From: Rathayibacter sp. VKM Ac-2760 | GTDB taxonomy: Bacteria; Actinomycetota; Actinomycetes; Actinomycetales; Microbacteriaceae | NCBI RefSeq assembly: GCF_009834185.1 | Contig: NZ_CP047173.1 | Span: 992,001-1,056,000, forward strand | Reading direction: 5' to 3' | DNA length: 64,000 nt | Part shown: positions 31,677 to 40,055 of the stretch, one piece after another | Position numbering within the stretch: position 1 is the first letter of the stretch | How the letters are laid out: each line of letters starts with the position of its first letter | Made by a program: the position numbers and the translations under genes | The notes under the pieces: model-generated | What the model was told of the DNA's origin: nothing | Databases searched by the model: none | Seen by the model: only the letters and a program-made list of their open reading frames with translations

Positions 31677-33125
31677 ATGACGGCGACCAGCGAGAAGACC
31701 GCAACCCCCGAGCTCAAGCGGGTCCTCGGCCCCAAGCTCCTGCTGCTGTTCGTGGTGGGGGACATCCTCGGCACCGGCATTTACGCCCTCACCGGGCAGG
31801 TCGCCTCGGAGGTGGGCGGCGCGGCCTGGCTGCCGTTCGTGATCGCCTTCGTCGTCGCGACGCTCACCGCCTGCTCCTACCTCGAGCTCGTCACCAAGTT
31901 CCCGCAGGCGGCGGGAGCGGCGCTCTACGCGCACAAGGCGTTCGGCATCCACTTCGTCACCTTCCTGGTCTGCTTCACGGTGATGGCGAGCGGGATCACC
32001 TCGGCGAGCGCCGCCTCCGGCGCCTTCGCGAGCAACTTCGCGATCGGCTTCGGCCTCGGCGACGGGGCGGTCACGCGGCTGAGCATCGCGCTGATCTTCA
32101 TGGTCTGCATCGCGCTGGTGAACCTGCGCGGAGTCGCCGAGAGCGTCGGCCTCAACGTCGTGCTCACCCTGATCGAGCTGTCGGGCCTGCTGCTGGTGAT
32201 CTTCGTCTGCTTCTTCGCGGTCTTCGGCGGTCAAGCCGACTTCTCGCGGGTCGTCGCGTTCGAGACGCCCGAGGACAAGTCGCTCCTGCTCGCGATCAGC
32301 ACCGCGACGTCGCTGGCCTTCTTCGCGATGGTCGGCTTCGAGGACTCGGTCAACATGGCCGAGGAGACCAAGGACCCCAGCCGCATCTTCCCGAGGGTGA
32401 TGCTGACCGGCCTCGGCATCACCGCCGTCGTCTACGTGCTGGTCTCGACGCTCGCCGTCGCGATCGTGCCGATCGGCGAGCTGGCCGGCAACGACACTCC
32501 GCTCGTGACGGTCGTCGAGACGGCCGCGCCCGACTTCCCGATCTCGACGCTGCTGCCCTTCATCTCGCTCTTCGCCGTCGCGAACAGCGCCCTGATCAAC
32601 ATGATGATGGCCAGCCGCCTGCTCTACGGGATGAGCAAGCAGGGCGTGCTGCCGCCGTTCCTGAAGAACGTGCTGCGCGGCCGGCGGACGCCGTGGGCGG
32701 CGATCCTGTTCACCACGGTCCTCGCGCTGCTGCTCACCGCGTACGTGTCGCGAGACCCGTCCGATCCGATCGCGGTCCTGCTCGGCGGCACCACGTCGCT
32801 CCTGCTCCTCGCGGTCTTCGCGGTGGTGAACGTCGCGGTGCTCGTTCTGCGGCGCCAGCCGGTCGAGCACCAGCACTTCCGGACGCCGACCGTGCTGCCG
32901 GTGCTCGGCGCGATCGCCTGCCTCTACCTGGTGCTGCCGATCACCTCCGGCCGCGACCTCGCGCAGTACGAGATCGCGGGCGTGCTGCTCGTGATCGGCG
33001 TGCTGCTCTGGTTCGCGACCTTCATCGACCGGCGCGTGCGCGGCTACGCCCGCTCGGCGGTCGTCGACCCGGAGGCGCTCGACGCGGACCCGGCCGACGA
33101 GCCGGCGCCGGAGCCGAAGCACTAG
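31677..33125 (+). CDS. APC family amino acid permease
   Basis: A 482-residue amino acid/polyamine/organocation permease with 12 helices. The first helix contains the substrate-binding signature (VVGDILGTGIYALTGQV), and helix 6 has the FFAMVGFEDSVNMAEETKDP motif typical of cationic amino-acid and amine transporters of this family. ATG with GGAGG seven bases upstream. It is transcribed in the same direction as the PucR regulator from its own promoter. Its amino acid or amine substrate cannot be told from sequence. Confidence 0.92.
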   Translation: MTATSEKTATPELKRVLGPKLLLLFVVGDILGTGIYALTGQVASEVGGAAWLPFVIAFVVATLTACSYLELVTKFPQAAGAALYAHKAFGIHFVTFLVCFTVMASGITSASAASGAFASNFAIGFGLGDGAVTRLSIALIFMVCIALVNLRGVAESVGLNVVLTLIELSGLLLVIFVCFFAVFGGQADFSRVVAFETPEDKSLLLAISTATSLAFFAMVGFEDSVNMAEETKDPSRIFPRVMLTGLGITAVVYVLVSTLAVAIVPIGELAGNDTPLVTVVETAAPDFPISTLLPFISLFAVANSALINMMMASRLLYGMSKQGVLPPFLKNVLRGRRTPWAAILFTTVLALLLTAYVSRDPSDPIAVLLGGTTSLLLLAVFAVVNVAVLVLRRQPVEHQHFRTPTVLPVLGAIACLYLVLPITSGRDLAQYEIAGVLLVIGVLLWFATFIDRRVRGYARSAVVDPEALDADPADEPAPEPKH

Positions 33126-33137
33126 AGCGGCGAACCC

Positions 33138-33263
33138 CTGCTGATCGAGTAGCCCGCGCAGCGGGCGTATCGAGATCCACCAGCGCCAGAAGGACGAGTC
33201 TGCGGGCCCGACCCTCTGGGGACGGCGGGTCTCGATACGCCCCTTCGGGGCTACTCGACCAGC
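33138..33263. repeat. Palindromic repeat family A, inverted pair
   Basis: Forward copy 33138-33178 and reverse copy 33228-33263, ~50 bp apart. They occupy the start of the 280-bp gap after the APC permease. Nothing else is recognised up to 33370; the remainder carries the response-regulator promoter. Confidence 0.8.
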
Positions 33264-33391
33264 ATGGAGGGCCGCCGCCGCGTCCTTCCGCTCACCACCG
33301 AGACGCGAAGCGGTTCCGCCGTGGACGCCCGTCCTCCGGCCGCGCACAGCACAGCCATCGGCGGCCCATAGCGTGCTCATAGGAAACTCCT

Positions 33392-33397
33392 GATACT
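33392..33397 (+). promoter_or_regulatory. -10-like GATACT before the response regulator
   Basis: GATACT lies eight bases before the ATG at 33406. The intervening GGGGAG could also act as a ribosome binding site, so this may be leaderless or leadered. Confidence 0.4.
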
Positions 33398-33405
33398 GGG
33401 GAGTC

Positions 33406-34167
33406 ATGAGCACCCCCGCCCCCTCGAAGCATCTCGCCTCCGCGCAGCGCACCCGCCTCAAGCGCGCGGACGGCACGCCGATCCGCGTCCTCGTCGTCGA
33501 CGACGAGAGCACCCTCACCGACCTGCTGCAGATGGCGCTGCGCTACGAGGGCTGGGAGGTGCGCACAGCGGCCGAGGGCCGCTCCGCGATCACGATCACC
33601 CGCGAGTTCCGGCCGGACGTCATCGTGCTCGACGTGATGCTGCCCGACATCGACGGGCTGCAGGTGCTCCAGCGGATCCGCGCCGACGGCAGCGAGACAC
33701 CGGTGCTCTTCCTCACCGCCAAGGACGCGCTCGACGACCGGATCGCCGGGCTCACCGCCGGCGGCGACGACTACGTCACCAAGCCGTTCTCGCTCGAGGA
33801 GCTCGTCGCCCGGATGCGCGGGCTGATCCGCCGCTCCACCCTGCTCGCCAACGACGTCGACGACCCCGAGGTCGTCGTGGGCGACCTCGTCCTGAACGAG
33901 GACAGCCACGAGGTGCGCCGGGCCGGCACCGACATCGAGCTGACCGCCACCGAGTTCGAGCTGCTGCGCTTCCTGATGCGGAACCCGCGGCGCGTGCTGA
34001 GCAAGGCGCAGATCCTCGACCGGGTCTGGTCGTACGACTTCGGCGGCAAGTCGAGCGTCGTCGAGATCTACATCTCCTACCTGCGCAAGAAGATCGACGC
34101 CGGGCGCTCGCCGATGATCCACACGGTCCGCGGCGCCGGCTACCTGCTGAAGCCCGCCGAGCAGTGA
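33406..34167 (+). CDS. OmpR-family response regulator
   Basis: A 253-residue response regulator. The receiver domain has the acidic pocket VVDDE (31-35), phospho-acceptor Asp76 in VLDVML, and Lys106 in LTAKD. The C-terminal winged helix (~150-250) shows the trans_reg_C pattern (LTATEFELLRFLMRNPRRVL, YISYLRKKID, TVRGAGYLL). A ~25-residue basic leader precedes the receiver. The stop overlaps the kinase start by four bases (GTGA), so the pair is translated together. Confidence 0.95.
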   Translation: MSTPAPSKHLASAQRTRLKRADGTPIRVLVVDDESTLTDLLQMALRYEGWEVRTAAEGRSAITITREFRPDVIVLDVMLPDIDGLQVLQRIRADGSETPVLFLTAKDALDDRIAGLTAGGDDYVTKPFSLEELVARMRGLIRRSTLLANDVDDPEVVVGDLVLNEDSHEVRRAGTDIELTATEFELLRFLMRNPRRVLSKAQILDRVWSYDFGGKSSVVEIYISYLRKKIDAGRSPMIHTVRGAGYLLKPAEQ

Positions 34168-35720
34168 CGACCGAGGGCGGCCGGCTGCGGCCCACACTCG
34201 GCGACTTCGCGACCCGCTCGGCGCTGCGCCGCTCGCGGGGCGCCCGCCGCACGCCGTGGACCCTGCGGCGCCGGATGGTCGTCGCCGTCGTCGCGCTGGT
34301 CGCGGTGACGGCGGGGATCGTCGGGACGGTCAGCGTGCTGTCGCTGCGCGGCATCCTCTACGACAACGCGGAGACGCAGCTCTCGGAGTCGCTGAACCGG
34401 CTGGCCGGCTTCGACGGGCCGAGCCAGTTCGCCGGCTCCAGCGCGATCGAGCGGGCGACCACCTGCCCGAGCGGCGACTTCGCCGGGCGGCCGAACCAGG
34501 ACACCCAGACGATCACGGCGGTGCTGAACGCGAGCGGCGCCTTCACCGGCGCGTACATCGACAGCTCCGGCTCCTGCCAGGAGTTCGCCGACCCGGCCGA
34601 CTCCGTCCTCGCCGCCGCGGTCGCCGACACCGGCGACGCCACCACTCTCGATCTCGGCGCCGCCCTCGGCCAGTACCGCGCCGAGGCGCGCGTGATCGAC
34701 GGCTCGATCGTGATCGTCGGGGTGCCGCTCGGCGAGACCGAGGACACGCTCCGCACCCTGACCACCGTCGTGGTGATCGTCGTGCTGCTCGCGATGCTCG
34801 TGGTCGCGCTGATCGCGACCGCGATCATCCGGGTGGCCCTGCGGCCCCTCGAGCGGGTGGAGGCGACGGCGACCCGCGTGGCCGAGCTGCCGCTCGAGCG
34901 CGGCGAGGTCGAGCTGATCGAGCGGGTCCCGGAGGAGGACGCCGACACCCGCACCGAGGTCGGCCGGGTGGGCGCCGCCTTCAACCGCATGCTCGACCAC
35001 GTCGGCGGTGCGCTGGAGTCGCGCCAGGCGAGCGAGAACAAGGTCCGCCAGTTCGTCGCCGACGCCTCGCACGAGCTGCGCACGCCGCTCGCCGCGATCC
35101 GCGGCTACGCCGAGCTGCCCCGCCGCGGCGACGTCGAGCTCTCCGAGGCGGCCGAGTACTCGCTCGACCGGATCGAGTCGGCCGCGACGCGGATGACCTC
35201 GCTGGTCGAGGACCTCCTCCTGCTCGCCCGCCTCGACGAGGGCCGGGATCTGGAGAAGGAGCCGGTCGACCTGACGATGGTGCTGATCGAGGCCGTCTCG
35301 GACGCGCACGTCGCCGGCCCGGACCACGAGTGGGACCTCGAGCTGCCCGAGGAGCCGATCGAGATCCGCGGCGACGGCTTCCGGCTGCACCAGGTGGTCG
35401 CGAACCTGCTGCGGAACGCCACCGTGCACACGCCGCCGGGCACGCGCGTCGTCGCGGCGCTCGCCGAGGACCGGGACGCGCAGGGCCGGCCGCTCGCGGT
35501 GGTGACGGTGACGGACTCCGGACCGGGCATCGCGCCGGAGCTGGTGCCGGTGCTGTTCGAGCGCTTCGCCCGCGGCGACTCGTCCCGCGCGCGCACGACC
35601 GGCTCGACCGGGCTGGGCCTGGCGATCGTGGCCGCGGTGGTCGACGCGCACGGCGGGCGGGTGCTGGTCGAGTCGGAGCCGGGCCGCACCAGCTTCCGCG
35701 TGGAGCTGCCGGCGGGGTGA
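34164..35720 (+). CDS. Sensor histidine kinase
   Basis: A 518-residue HK. Two transmembrane helices (~38-60 and ~199-222) flank a ~140-residue extracellular sensor containing two cysteines (C101, C138). HAMP follows (~223-280), then the H-box ASHELRTPLAAI with His303, and the ATPase domain: N-box NLLRNATVHT, G1 DSGPGIAPEL, G2 GSTGLGLAIV. It phosphorylates the upstream response regulator. The signal is unknown. A long inverted repeat downstream ends the operon and also the convergent gene. Confidence 0.95.
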   Translation: MTTEGGRLRPTLGDFATRSALRRSRGARRTPWTLRRRMVVAVVALVAVTAGIVGTVSVLSLRGILYDNAETQLSESLNRLAGFDGPSQFAGSSAIERATTCPSGDFAGRPNQDTQTITAVLNASGAFTGAYIDSSGSCQEFADPADSVLAAAVADTGDATTLDLGAALGQYRAEARVIDGSIVIVGVPLGETEDTLRTLTTVVVIVVLLAMLVVALIATAIIRVALRPLERVEATATRVAELPLERGEVELIERVPEEDADTRTEVGRVGAAFNRMLDHVGGALESRQASENKVRQFVADASHELRTPLAAIRGYAELPRRGDVELSEAAEYSLDRIESAATRMTSLVEDLLLLARLDEGRDLEKEPVDLTMVLIEAVSDAHVAGPDHEWDLELPEEPIEIRGDGFRLHQVVANLLRNATVHTPPGTRVVAALAEDRDAQGRPLAVVTVTDSGPGIAPELVPVLFERFARGDSSRARTTGSTGLGLAIVAAVVDAHGGRVLVESEPGRTSFRVELPAG

Positions 35721-35736
35721 CTCGGCGGGTGCTCGC

Positions 35737-35818
35737 TCGATCTGCAGGCGATCCACGCCGGATCGCGCTCTCCCGCGCGTGAAGCGGGCCCGGCGTGGCC
35801 GGATCACCTGCAGATCGA
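35737..35818. terminator. Long inverted repeat between convergent genes (bidirectional terminator)
   Basis: Arms TCGATCTGCAGGCGATCC-ACGCCGG (35737-35761) and its near complement (35790-35818), with a ~28-base centre. It lies between the kinase stop (35720) and the Gfo/Idh stop (35830). Confidence 0.6.
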
Positions 35819-35829
35819 ACGTCAGCCGA

Positions 35830-36852
35830 TCAGACCTGCACCCCGAGGCGCCGCCGCGCCTCGTCGAGCGTCCGCACCACCTGCACCGTCTCCTCCAGCG
35901 GGTGCACGGGCGACTCGGTGCGCCCCTCCGCCACGTACTGCGCGAGGTGCACCGCCTCCCAGGCGAGCCCCTCGCCGCCCTGCAGCCCGGTCTCGTCGCG
36001 CCACGAGGCGCTCTCGGAGCCGCGGGTCAGCGTGACGCCGCTCGGCGTCCAGAACGACGGGTGCACGTCGATCCGCCCCTCGCTGCCCGCGACGCTCGCC
36101 GCGTGCAGGGTGTCGGCCAGCACGGTCGACGTCGCGACCGACTGGACGCCGCGCGCGTGCCGCCCGACGATGGTCGCCATCGCGTCGACTCCCGTCGAGG
36201 TCAGCGCACCGGCGACGACCGTGCTCTGCGGAGCCCCGGCCACCATCGAGACGAACGACGAGGCGTAGACGCCCACGTCGAGCAGACCGCCGCCCGCGAG
36301 CGCCGGGTCGAAGATGCGGCTGGCCGGGTCGAACGCGAACGCCGCGCCGAAGTCCGCCGACACCAGCGCCGGAGCGCCGACCGCGCCGTCCGCGAGGAGC
36401 TGCCGCACCACGTCCATCTGCGGCAGGTAGCGCATCCACATCGCCTCCATCGCGAAGACGCCGGCGTCGCGGGCCGCGTGCACGATCATCTCGGCCTCGC
36501 CCGCCGTGGTGGCGAACGGCTTCTCGACGAGGACGTGCTTGCCGGCCGCGATCGCGCGCAGGGCCTGGCGCGCGTGCTCCGAGTTCGGCGAGGCGATGTA
36601 GACGACGTCGACCTCCGGGTCGTTCACGACCGCGTCGGAGCCGACCGAGGCCCGCTCGATCCCGAAGCGCCGCGCGAACGCGTCGGCGCGCTCCTGCGAG
36701 CGCGAGCCGACCGCGACGACGCGCTGCCGGGTGTGCTTCTGCAGCGCGGACACGAAGGTGCCGGCGATCGAGCCGGGGGCGAGGACTCCCCAGCGCAGGA
36801 CCGGGGAGTCGAGGAGCGAGGGGAGCCGGGGCTCGGGAAGCGTCAGTGCCAT
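35830..36852 (-). CDS. Gfo/Idh/MocA family oxidoreductase
   Basis: A 340-residue dehydrogenase. The Rossmann motif is WGVLAPGSIAGTFVSAL (residues ~31-48), the motif VLVEKPFATTA carries the catalytic lysine, and the substrate domain has ALAGGGLLDVGVYASSFV. The glycine-rich loop is APGSIA instead of GxGxxG, a common variant. ATG at 36852, six bases after a TAGCGT box. It stands alone between a two-component system and a ScyD-like gene, so no pathway can be assigned. Confidence 0.88.
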   Translation of the reverse strand: MALTLPEPRLPSLLDSPVLRWGVLAPGSIAGTFVSALQKHTRQRVVAVGSRSQERADAFARRFGIERASVGSDAVVNDPEVDVVYIASPNSEHARQALRAIAAGKHVLVEKPFATTAGEAEMIVHAARDAGVFAMEAMWMRYLPQMDVVRQLLADGAVGAPALVSADFGAAFAFDPASRIFDPALAGGGLLDVGVYASSFVSMVAGAPQSTVVAGALTSTGVDAMATIVGRHARGVQSVATSTVLADTLHAASVAGSEGRIDVHPSFWTPSGVTLTRGSESASWRDETGLQGGEGLAWEAVHLAQYVAEGRTESPVHPLEETVQVVRTLDEARRRLGVQV

Positions 36853-36858
36853 CCCGCC

Positions 36859-36864
36859 ACGCTA
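36859..36864 (-). promoter_or_regulatory. -10 box TAGCGT, leaderless Gfo/Idh mRNA
   Basis: Reading on the reverse strand, TAGCGT is followed by GGCGGG and then the ATG at 36852, a six-base spacing without a ribosome binding site. Confidence 0.5.
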
Positions 36865-36897
36865 TTGCCTCCTCCTGGGCACCGGGGCCCCGCGATC

Positions 36898-36953
36898 GAG
36901 TCGCCCGAGAAGGCTCGTTCCCGGGGTGGAGAACGAGCCCTCCCAGGCGACTC
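36898..36953 (-). terminator. Terminator hairpin after the ScyD-like gene
   Basis: GAGTCGCCCGAGAAGGCTCGTTC (split arms, 36898-36920) pairs with GAACGAGCC...GGCGACTC (36931-36953) around CCGGGGTGGA. It lies between the ScyD-like stop and the promoter of the next gene. Confidence 0.65.
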
Positions 36954-36981
36954 AGCGGATCTCAGCGAAGTGCAGCCGGCG

Positions 36982-38139
36982 TCAGTCGATCGCGTTCATC
37001 GCGGCTCCGAAGCCGCGTAGCCGCGCGACCGTCAGGGTGCCGATCGGCTGAGGGGCGCCCTCCGGCGAGAGGACGAACGCGTTGCGGGCGACGTAGAGAG
37101 CGCCGTCGCGCAGCTCGATCGCCGCGGGCGAGACGACCGCGAGCCCGGTGACCGGCGTCGAGGTGCGCGGCAGGATCAGCGCCACGCGTCCCGTGCCGTT
37201 CGGGCCGCCGAACAGCTCGGTGACCACGACGGTGCCGGTGACGCGGTCGACCGCGAGGCCGGTCGCGCTCAGCAGGCCGGTGGCCACGGTGCGGATCTCA
37301 CCGGTCGCCGGGTTCACTCTGACCACGGAGCCGCGGGCGCCGAGGCTGGCGTCCTCCGGTCCGCCGGGCAGCGTCGACACGTAGAGCCAGCCGCCGGGGC
37401 CGACCTCGACGTCGGTCGGGACGGGCTCGAACGAGTAGCGGTAGCCGGCCGTGCAGGCCGGGAAGCCGAAGGCCGCCGCCTGCTCCGCCGTGATCGTGAT
37501 CGGCGCCGTGGGCGGCAGCACCGCCAGGGTCGAGACGACGCCGTTCGGCGCGACCTTCAGGATCGCGTTGCCGGCCGCGTCCGCGACGTAGACGCCGGCG
37601 CTGGTCGCTGCCGACGCGTAGGGGTGCACGTCGATCCGGCCGGTGTAGGAGGCGGGCCCGGCGATCTCCGGATCCACCTGGGCGGCGCACTCGGCGGGCA
37701 GGCCGAGGAAGCCGTAGCTGTTGCCCGCGTCGGGGTTCGCGCTCGCCTCGTACGCGCCGAGGTCGGCGACGGTCGTCGGCGCTCCGCCGCCGGTCGGCAC
37801 GGACCGCAGCAGCGCCTCGCCCTCCTCCTGGACGCCCTCGCTGTAGTAGACGGTGGAGCCGTGGACCGAGACGGCTCCGATCTCGGTGCCGGGCGCGCTG
37901 ACCAGCGTCGAGGTGGCGCCGGTCGGACCGACCTTCGTCAGCATTCCGGCGAAGTTCTGCGCGACGAAGGCGGTGCCGCCCGCGTCGACGGCGAAGCTGA
38001 GCGGCGAGACGAGTCCGGTCGCTCGATCGGTGACGGAGACGAAGGACAGGGGGGAGGGGAGGGCCTGGGCGACGGGGGCCGAGACGAGGGTCGTGACCGC
38101 GACGGCGGCGGCCGCGGTGAGGAGGAGGCGTTTGTTCAC
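36982..38139 (-). CDS. ScyD/ScyE family secreted beta-propeller-like protein
   Basis: A 385-residue protein with a signal peptide (NKRLLLTAAAAVAVTTLVSA, cleavage near AQA-L). The mature part repeats NHL-like strands (GTAFVAQNFAGMLTKVGPTG; GVYVADAAGNAILKVAPNGV; GGWLYVSTLPGGPEDASLGA), matching the ScyD/ScyE family named from scytonemin gene clusters of cyanobacteria but found widely in actinobacteria, where its role is unknown. The GTG start has AAAGGAG upstream. It lies outside any obvious operon. Confidence 0.82.
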   Translation of the reverse strand: MNKRLLLTAAAAVAVTTLVSAPVAQALPSPLSFVSVTDRATGLVSPLSFAVDAGGTAFVAQNFAGMLTKVGPTGATSTLVSAPGTEIGAVSVHGSTVYYSEGVQEEGEALLRSVPTGGGAPTTVADLGAYEASANPDAGNSYGFLGLPAECAAQVDPEIAGPASYTGRIDVHPYASAATSAGVYVADAAGNAILKVAPNGVVSTLAVLPPTAPITITAEQAAAFGFPACTAGYRYSFEPVPTDVEVGPGGWLYVSTLPGGPEDASLGARGSVVRVNPATGEIRTVATGLLSATGLAVDRVTGTVVVTELFGGPNGTGRVALILPRTSTPVTGLAVVSPAAIELRDGALYVARNAFVLSPEGAPQPIGTLTVARLRGFGAAMNAID

Positions 38140-38327
38140 GAGGTGCTCCTTTGCACTCGGGGTGCGGGCAGAGCAGTGCTGCGGGTCGAACGATCCGCGG
38201 CTCCGACCGCGACGGCGGGAATCGCCGATGCGCACACCGTAGGACCGCAGGGGTCAGGAGTAAACGACACGGCCCGGCGCACGCGGCAGACCCGCGCGGT
38301 GGCGCTCGTGTCCTGCGTGCGCACCCC

Positions 38328-38333
38328 TAGGGT
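38328..38333 (+). promoter_or_regulatory. -10 box TAGGGT of the GntP permease gene
   Basis: TAGGGT within the small palindrome CACCCCTAGGGTG, 37 bases before the ATG at 38371; GGAGGAGG precedes that ATG by seven bases. Confidence 0.45.
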
Positions 38334-38370
38334 GTGAGAGGCTCGCGCCGCCGCGGGCGGAGGAGGCGTC

Positions 38371-39846
38371 ATGCCGGAGTGGTACACCCTCGGCGTCGTC
38401 GCCCTGGTCATCGTCGCGGTCGTCGTCTCGATCGTCCGCTTCCGCGTCAATCCGGTGCTCGCGCTCGCCGTGGGCGCCGCGGCCATCGGCCTGCTCACCG
38501 GCCTCGGCCCCGTCGACACCGTCTCGACGATGACCCGCGGCTTCGGCGAGGTGATGATGGAGGCGGGGCTCCTGATCGGCTGGGGCGTCCTGATCGGGGC
38601 GATGCTCAACGAGATGGGCGCCGTCGTGCGGCTCGTCGAGGGGCTGCTGCGGGTCTTCGGCAAGCGCGGCATCCCCTATGCGCTGGGCCTCTCTTTCGCC
38701 ACCTACCTGCAGACGATCTTCGTCGACGCCCTGATCGTCATCGCGGCACCGCTCGCCCGCCGCATCGCGCCGCGCCTCGGCCGCGCCGGCACGGGCATCG
38801 TCGCCGTCACCTTCGCCGTCGGCCTCGAGATGGGCATCGTGATGATGGTCCCGGGCTTCGCGGCAGTGGCGCTCGCGGGGCTGCTCGGCGTGCCGCTCGG
38901 CGTGATGCTGCTGGGCGGATTCGCGGTGGTCGCGCCGACCGTCGTGGTCACGATCCTGCTGATGTCGCTCGCCTTCCGCCTCGGCTTCTGGGACCCGGCG
39001 CGCGACGAGCAGCTCGTCGTGCGCGACGAGACCGCGGGGCTCGCGACCGTGTCGGCGGGGGAGCGCACGGAGGCGGGCTCGGGCCCCGTCTCCTCGGGCC
39101 CCGTCCTCTCAGGCCCCGTCTCCTCGGACGGTTCGTCCGGCTCCGCGGTCTCGGGAGGATCGGACGCCCCCGCCGAGCGCGACCCGGACGCCCCGCGCGA
39201 GCGCCCGCTGCTGCTCCTGTTCGCGCCGATGCTGCTCGCCCTGCTCCTGATCGCCGCGCAGGCCGTGCTGTCGGTCGCCGGCGCGGACGTGCCGGTGCTG
39301 CAGTTCCTCGGCAATCCGGTGATCGCGCTGCTGCTCGCCGTGATCGCGACCGGCGTCGTCGGCCGCTCGGTCGTCGGCACCGCGCGGATGGAGAAGGCGG
39401 TCGCGAAGGGCTTCCAGGACGGCGGGCAGATCTTCCTGCTCACCGGCGTCGGCGGGGCGCTCGCCGCGGTGATCGCGGAGGGCGACCTCGGCGAAGTGCT
39501 GAAGGGCTACTTCTCGGCGAACGCCTCGGCGCCGCTGCTGCTGGTCTGGGTGATGGCGGCGGTGCTGCACATCGCCGTCGGCTCGGTGACCCTCTCCGCG
39601 ATCACCGCCGCGGGCGTCGTCGCCCCCGTCGCCGCGACCCTCGGTCTCGACCCGCTGCTGATCGCGCTCGCCGCCGGCTCCGGCGCGCTCTTCTGCATCC
39701 ACGTCACCTCGAACACGTTCTGGCTGCTGCAGAGCTTCCTCGGCCAGTCCGTCCGCGGCGCCCTCAAGTCCGTGACGGTCGGCGTCTCCCTCGCCTCCGT
39801 CCTCGCCCTCGGCATGACCCTCCTCCTCTCCCTCGTCCTGGGCTGA
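38371..39846 (+). CDS. GntP family permease
   Basis: A 491-residue permease of the gluconate:H+ symporter family. It has about 12-14 helices, the family elements MTRGFGEVMMEAGLLIGWGV and LGLSFATYLQTIFVDALIVI, and a C-terminal repeat (GSVTLSAITAAGVVAPVAAT; ITSNTFWLLQSF-like region, HVTSNTFWLL). The cytoplasmic loop (~residues 225-270) contains a low-complexity Ser/Gly/Pro stretch produced by a 15-bp DNA repeat (SSGPVSSGPVLSGPVSS). Substrates of the family are gluconate and related sugar acids. A family B palindrome follows the stop. Confidence 0.88.
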   Translation: MPEWYTLGVVALVIVAVVVSIVRFRVNPVLALAVGAAAIGLLTGLGPVDTVSTMTRGFGEVMMEAGLLIGWGVLIGAMLNEMGAVVRLVEGLLRVFGKRGIPYALGLSFATYLQTIFVDALIVIAAPLARRIAPRLGRAGTGIVAVTFAVGLEMGIVMMVPGFAAVALAGLLGVPLGVMLLGGFAVVAPTVVVTILLMSLAFRLGFWDPARDEQLVVRDETAGLATVSAGERTEAGSGPVSSGPVLSGPVSSDGSSGSAVSGGSDAPAERDPDAPRERPLLLLFAPMLLALLLIAAQAVLSVAGADVPVLQFLGNPVIALLLAVIATGVVGRSVVGTARMEKAVAKGFQDGGQIFLLTGVGGALAAVIAEGDLGEVLKGYFSANASAPLLLVWVMAAVLHIAVGSVTLSAITAAGVVAPVAATLGLDPLLIALAAGSGALFCIHVTSNTFWLLQSFLGQSVRGALKSVTVGVSLASVLALGMTLLLSLVLG

Positions 39847-39850
39847 CCCC

Positions 39851-39917
39851 CTCCGCGAGATGCCACATATGAGCGCGACACGCCGTGAAATCCGCGCACA
39901 AGTGGCATCTCGCGGAG
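39851..39917. repeat. Palindromic repeat family B, copy 4
   Basis: Arms CTCCGCGAGATGCCAC and GTGGCATCTCGCGGAG, centre with CGACACGCCGTG. It starts four bases after the GntP stop; the next forward gene begins 139 bp further on. Confidence 0.9.
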
Positions 39918-40055
39918 GGGGGCCGGGCGTGACACGTGCCGGAAACACGGGTGGCATAGGTTCCTGAGAGGGTTCACACGTTGCTCCGAGGTCGATGACG
40001 CAGGAGCGAGCGCGGAGCCTCGTCCGCGCCGACCTCCGACACGAAAGATCTCCGC

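Noticed and set aside
28297..31704. A 1,135-codon reverse frame extending the MFS gene upstream
   Set aside because: The MFS protein starts at 29634 with a ribosome binding site. Upstream of that, the frame is antisense to the PucR gene and has no domain.
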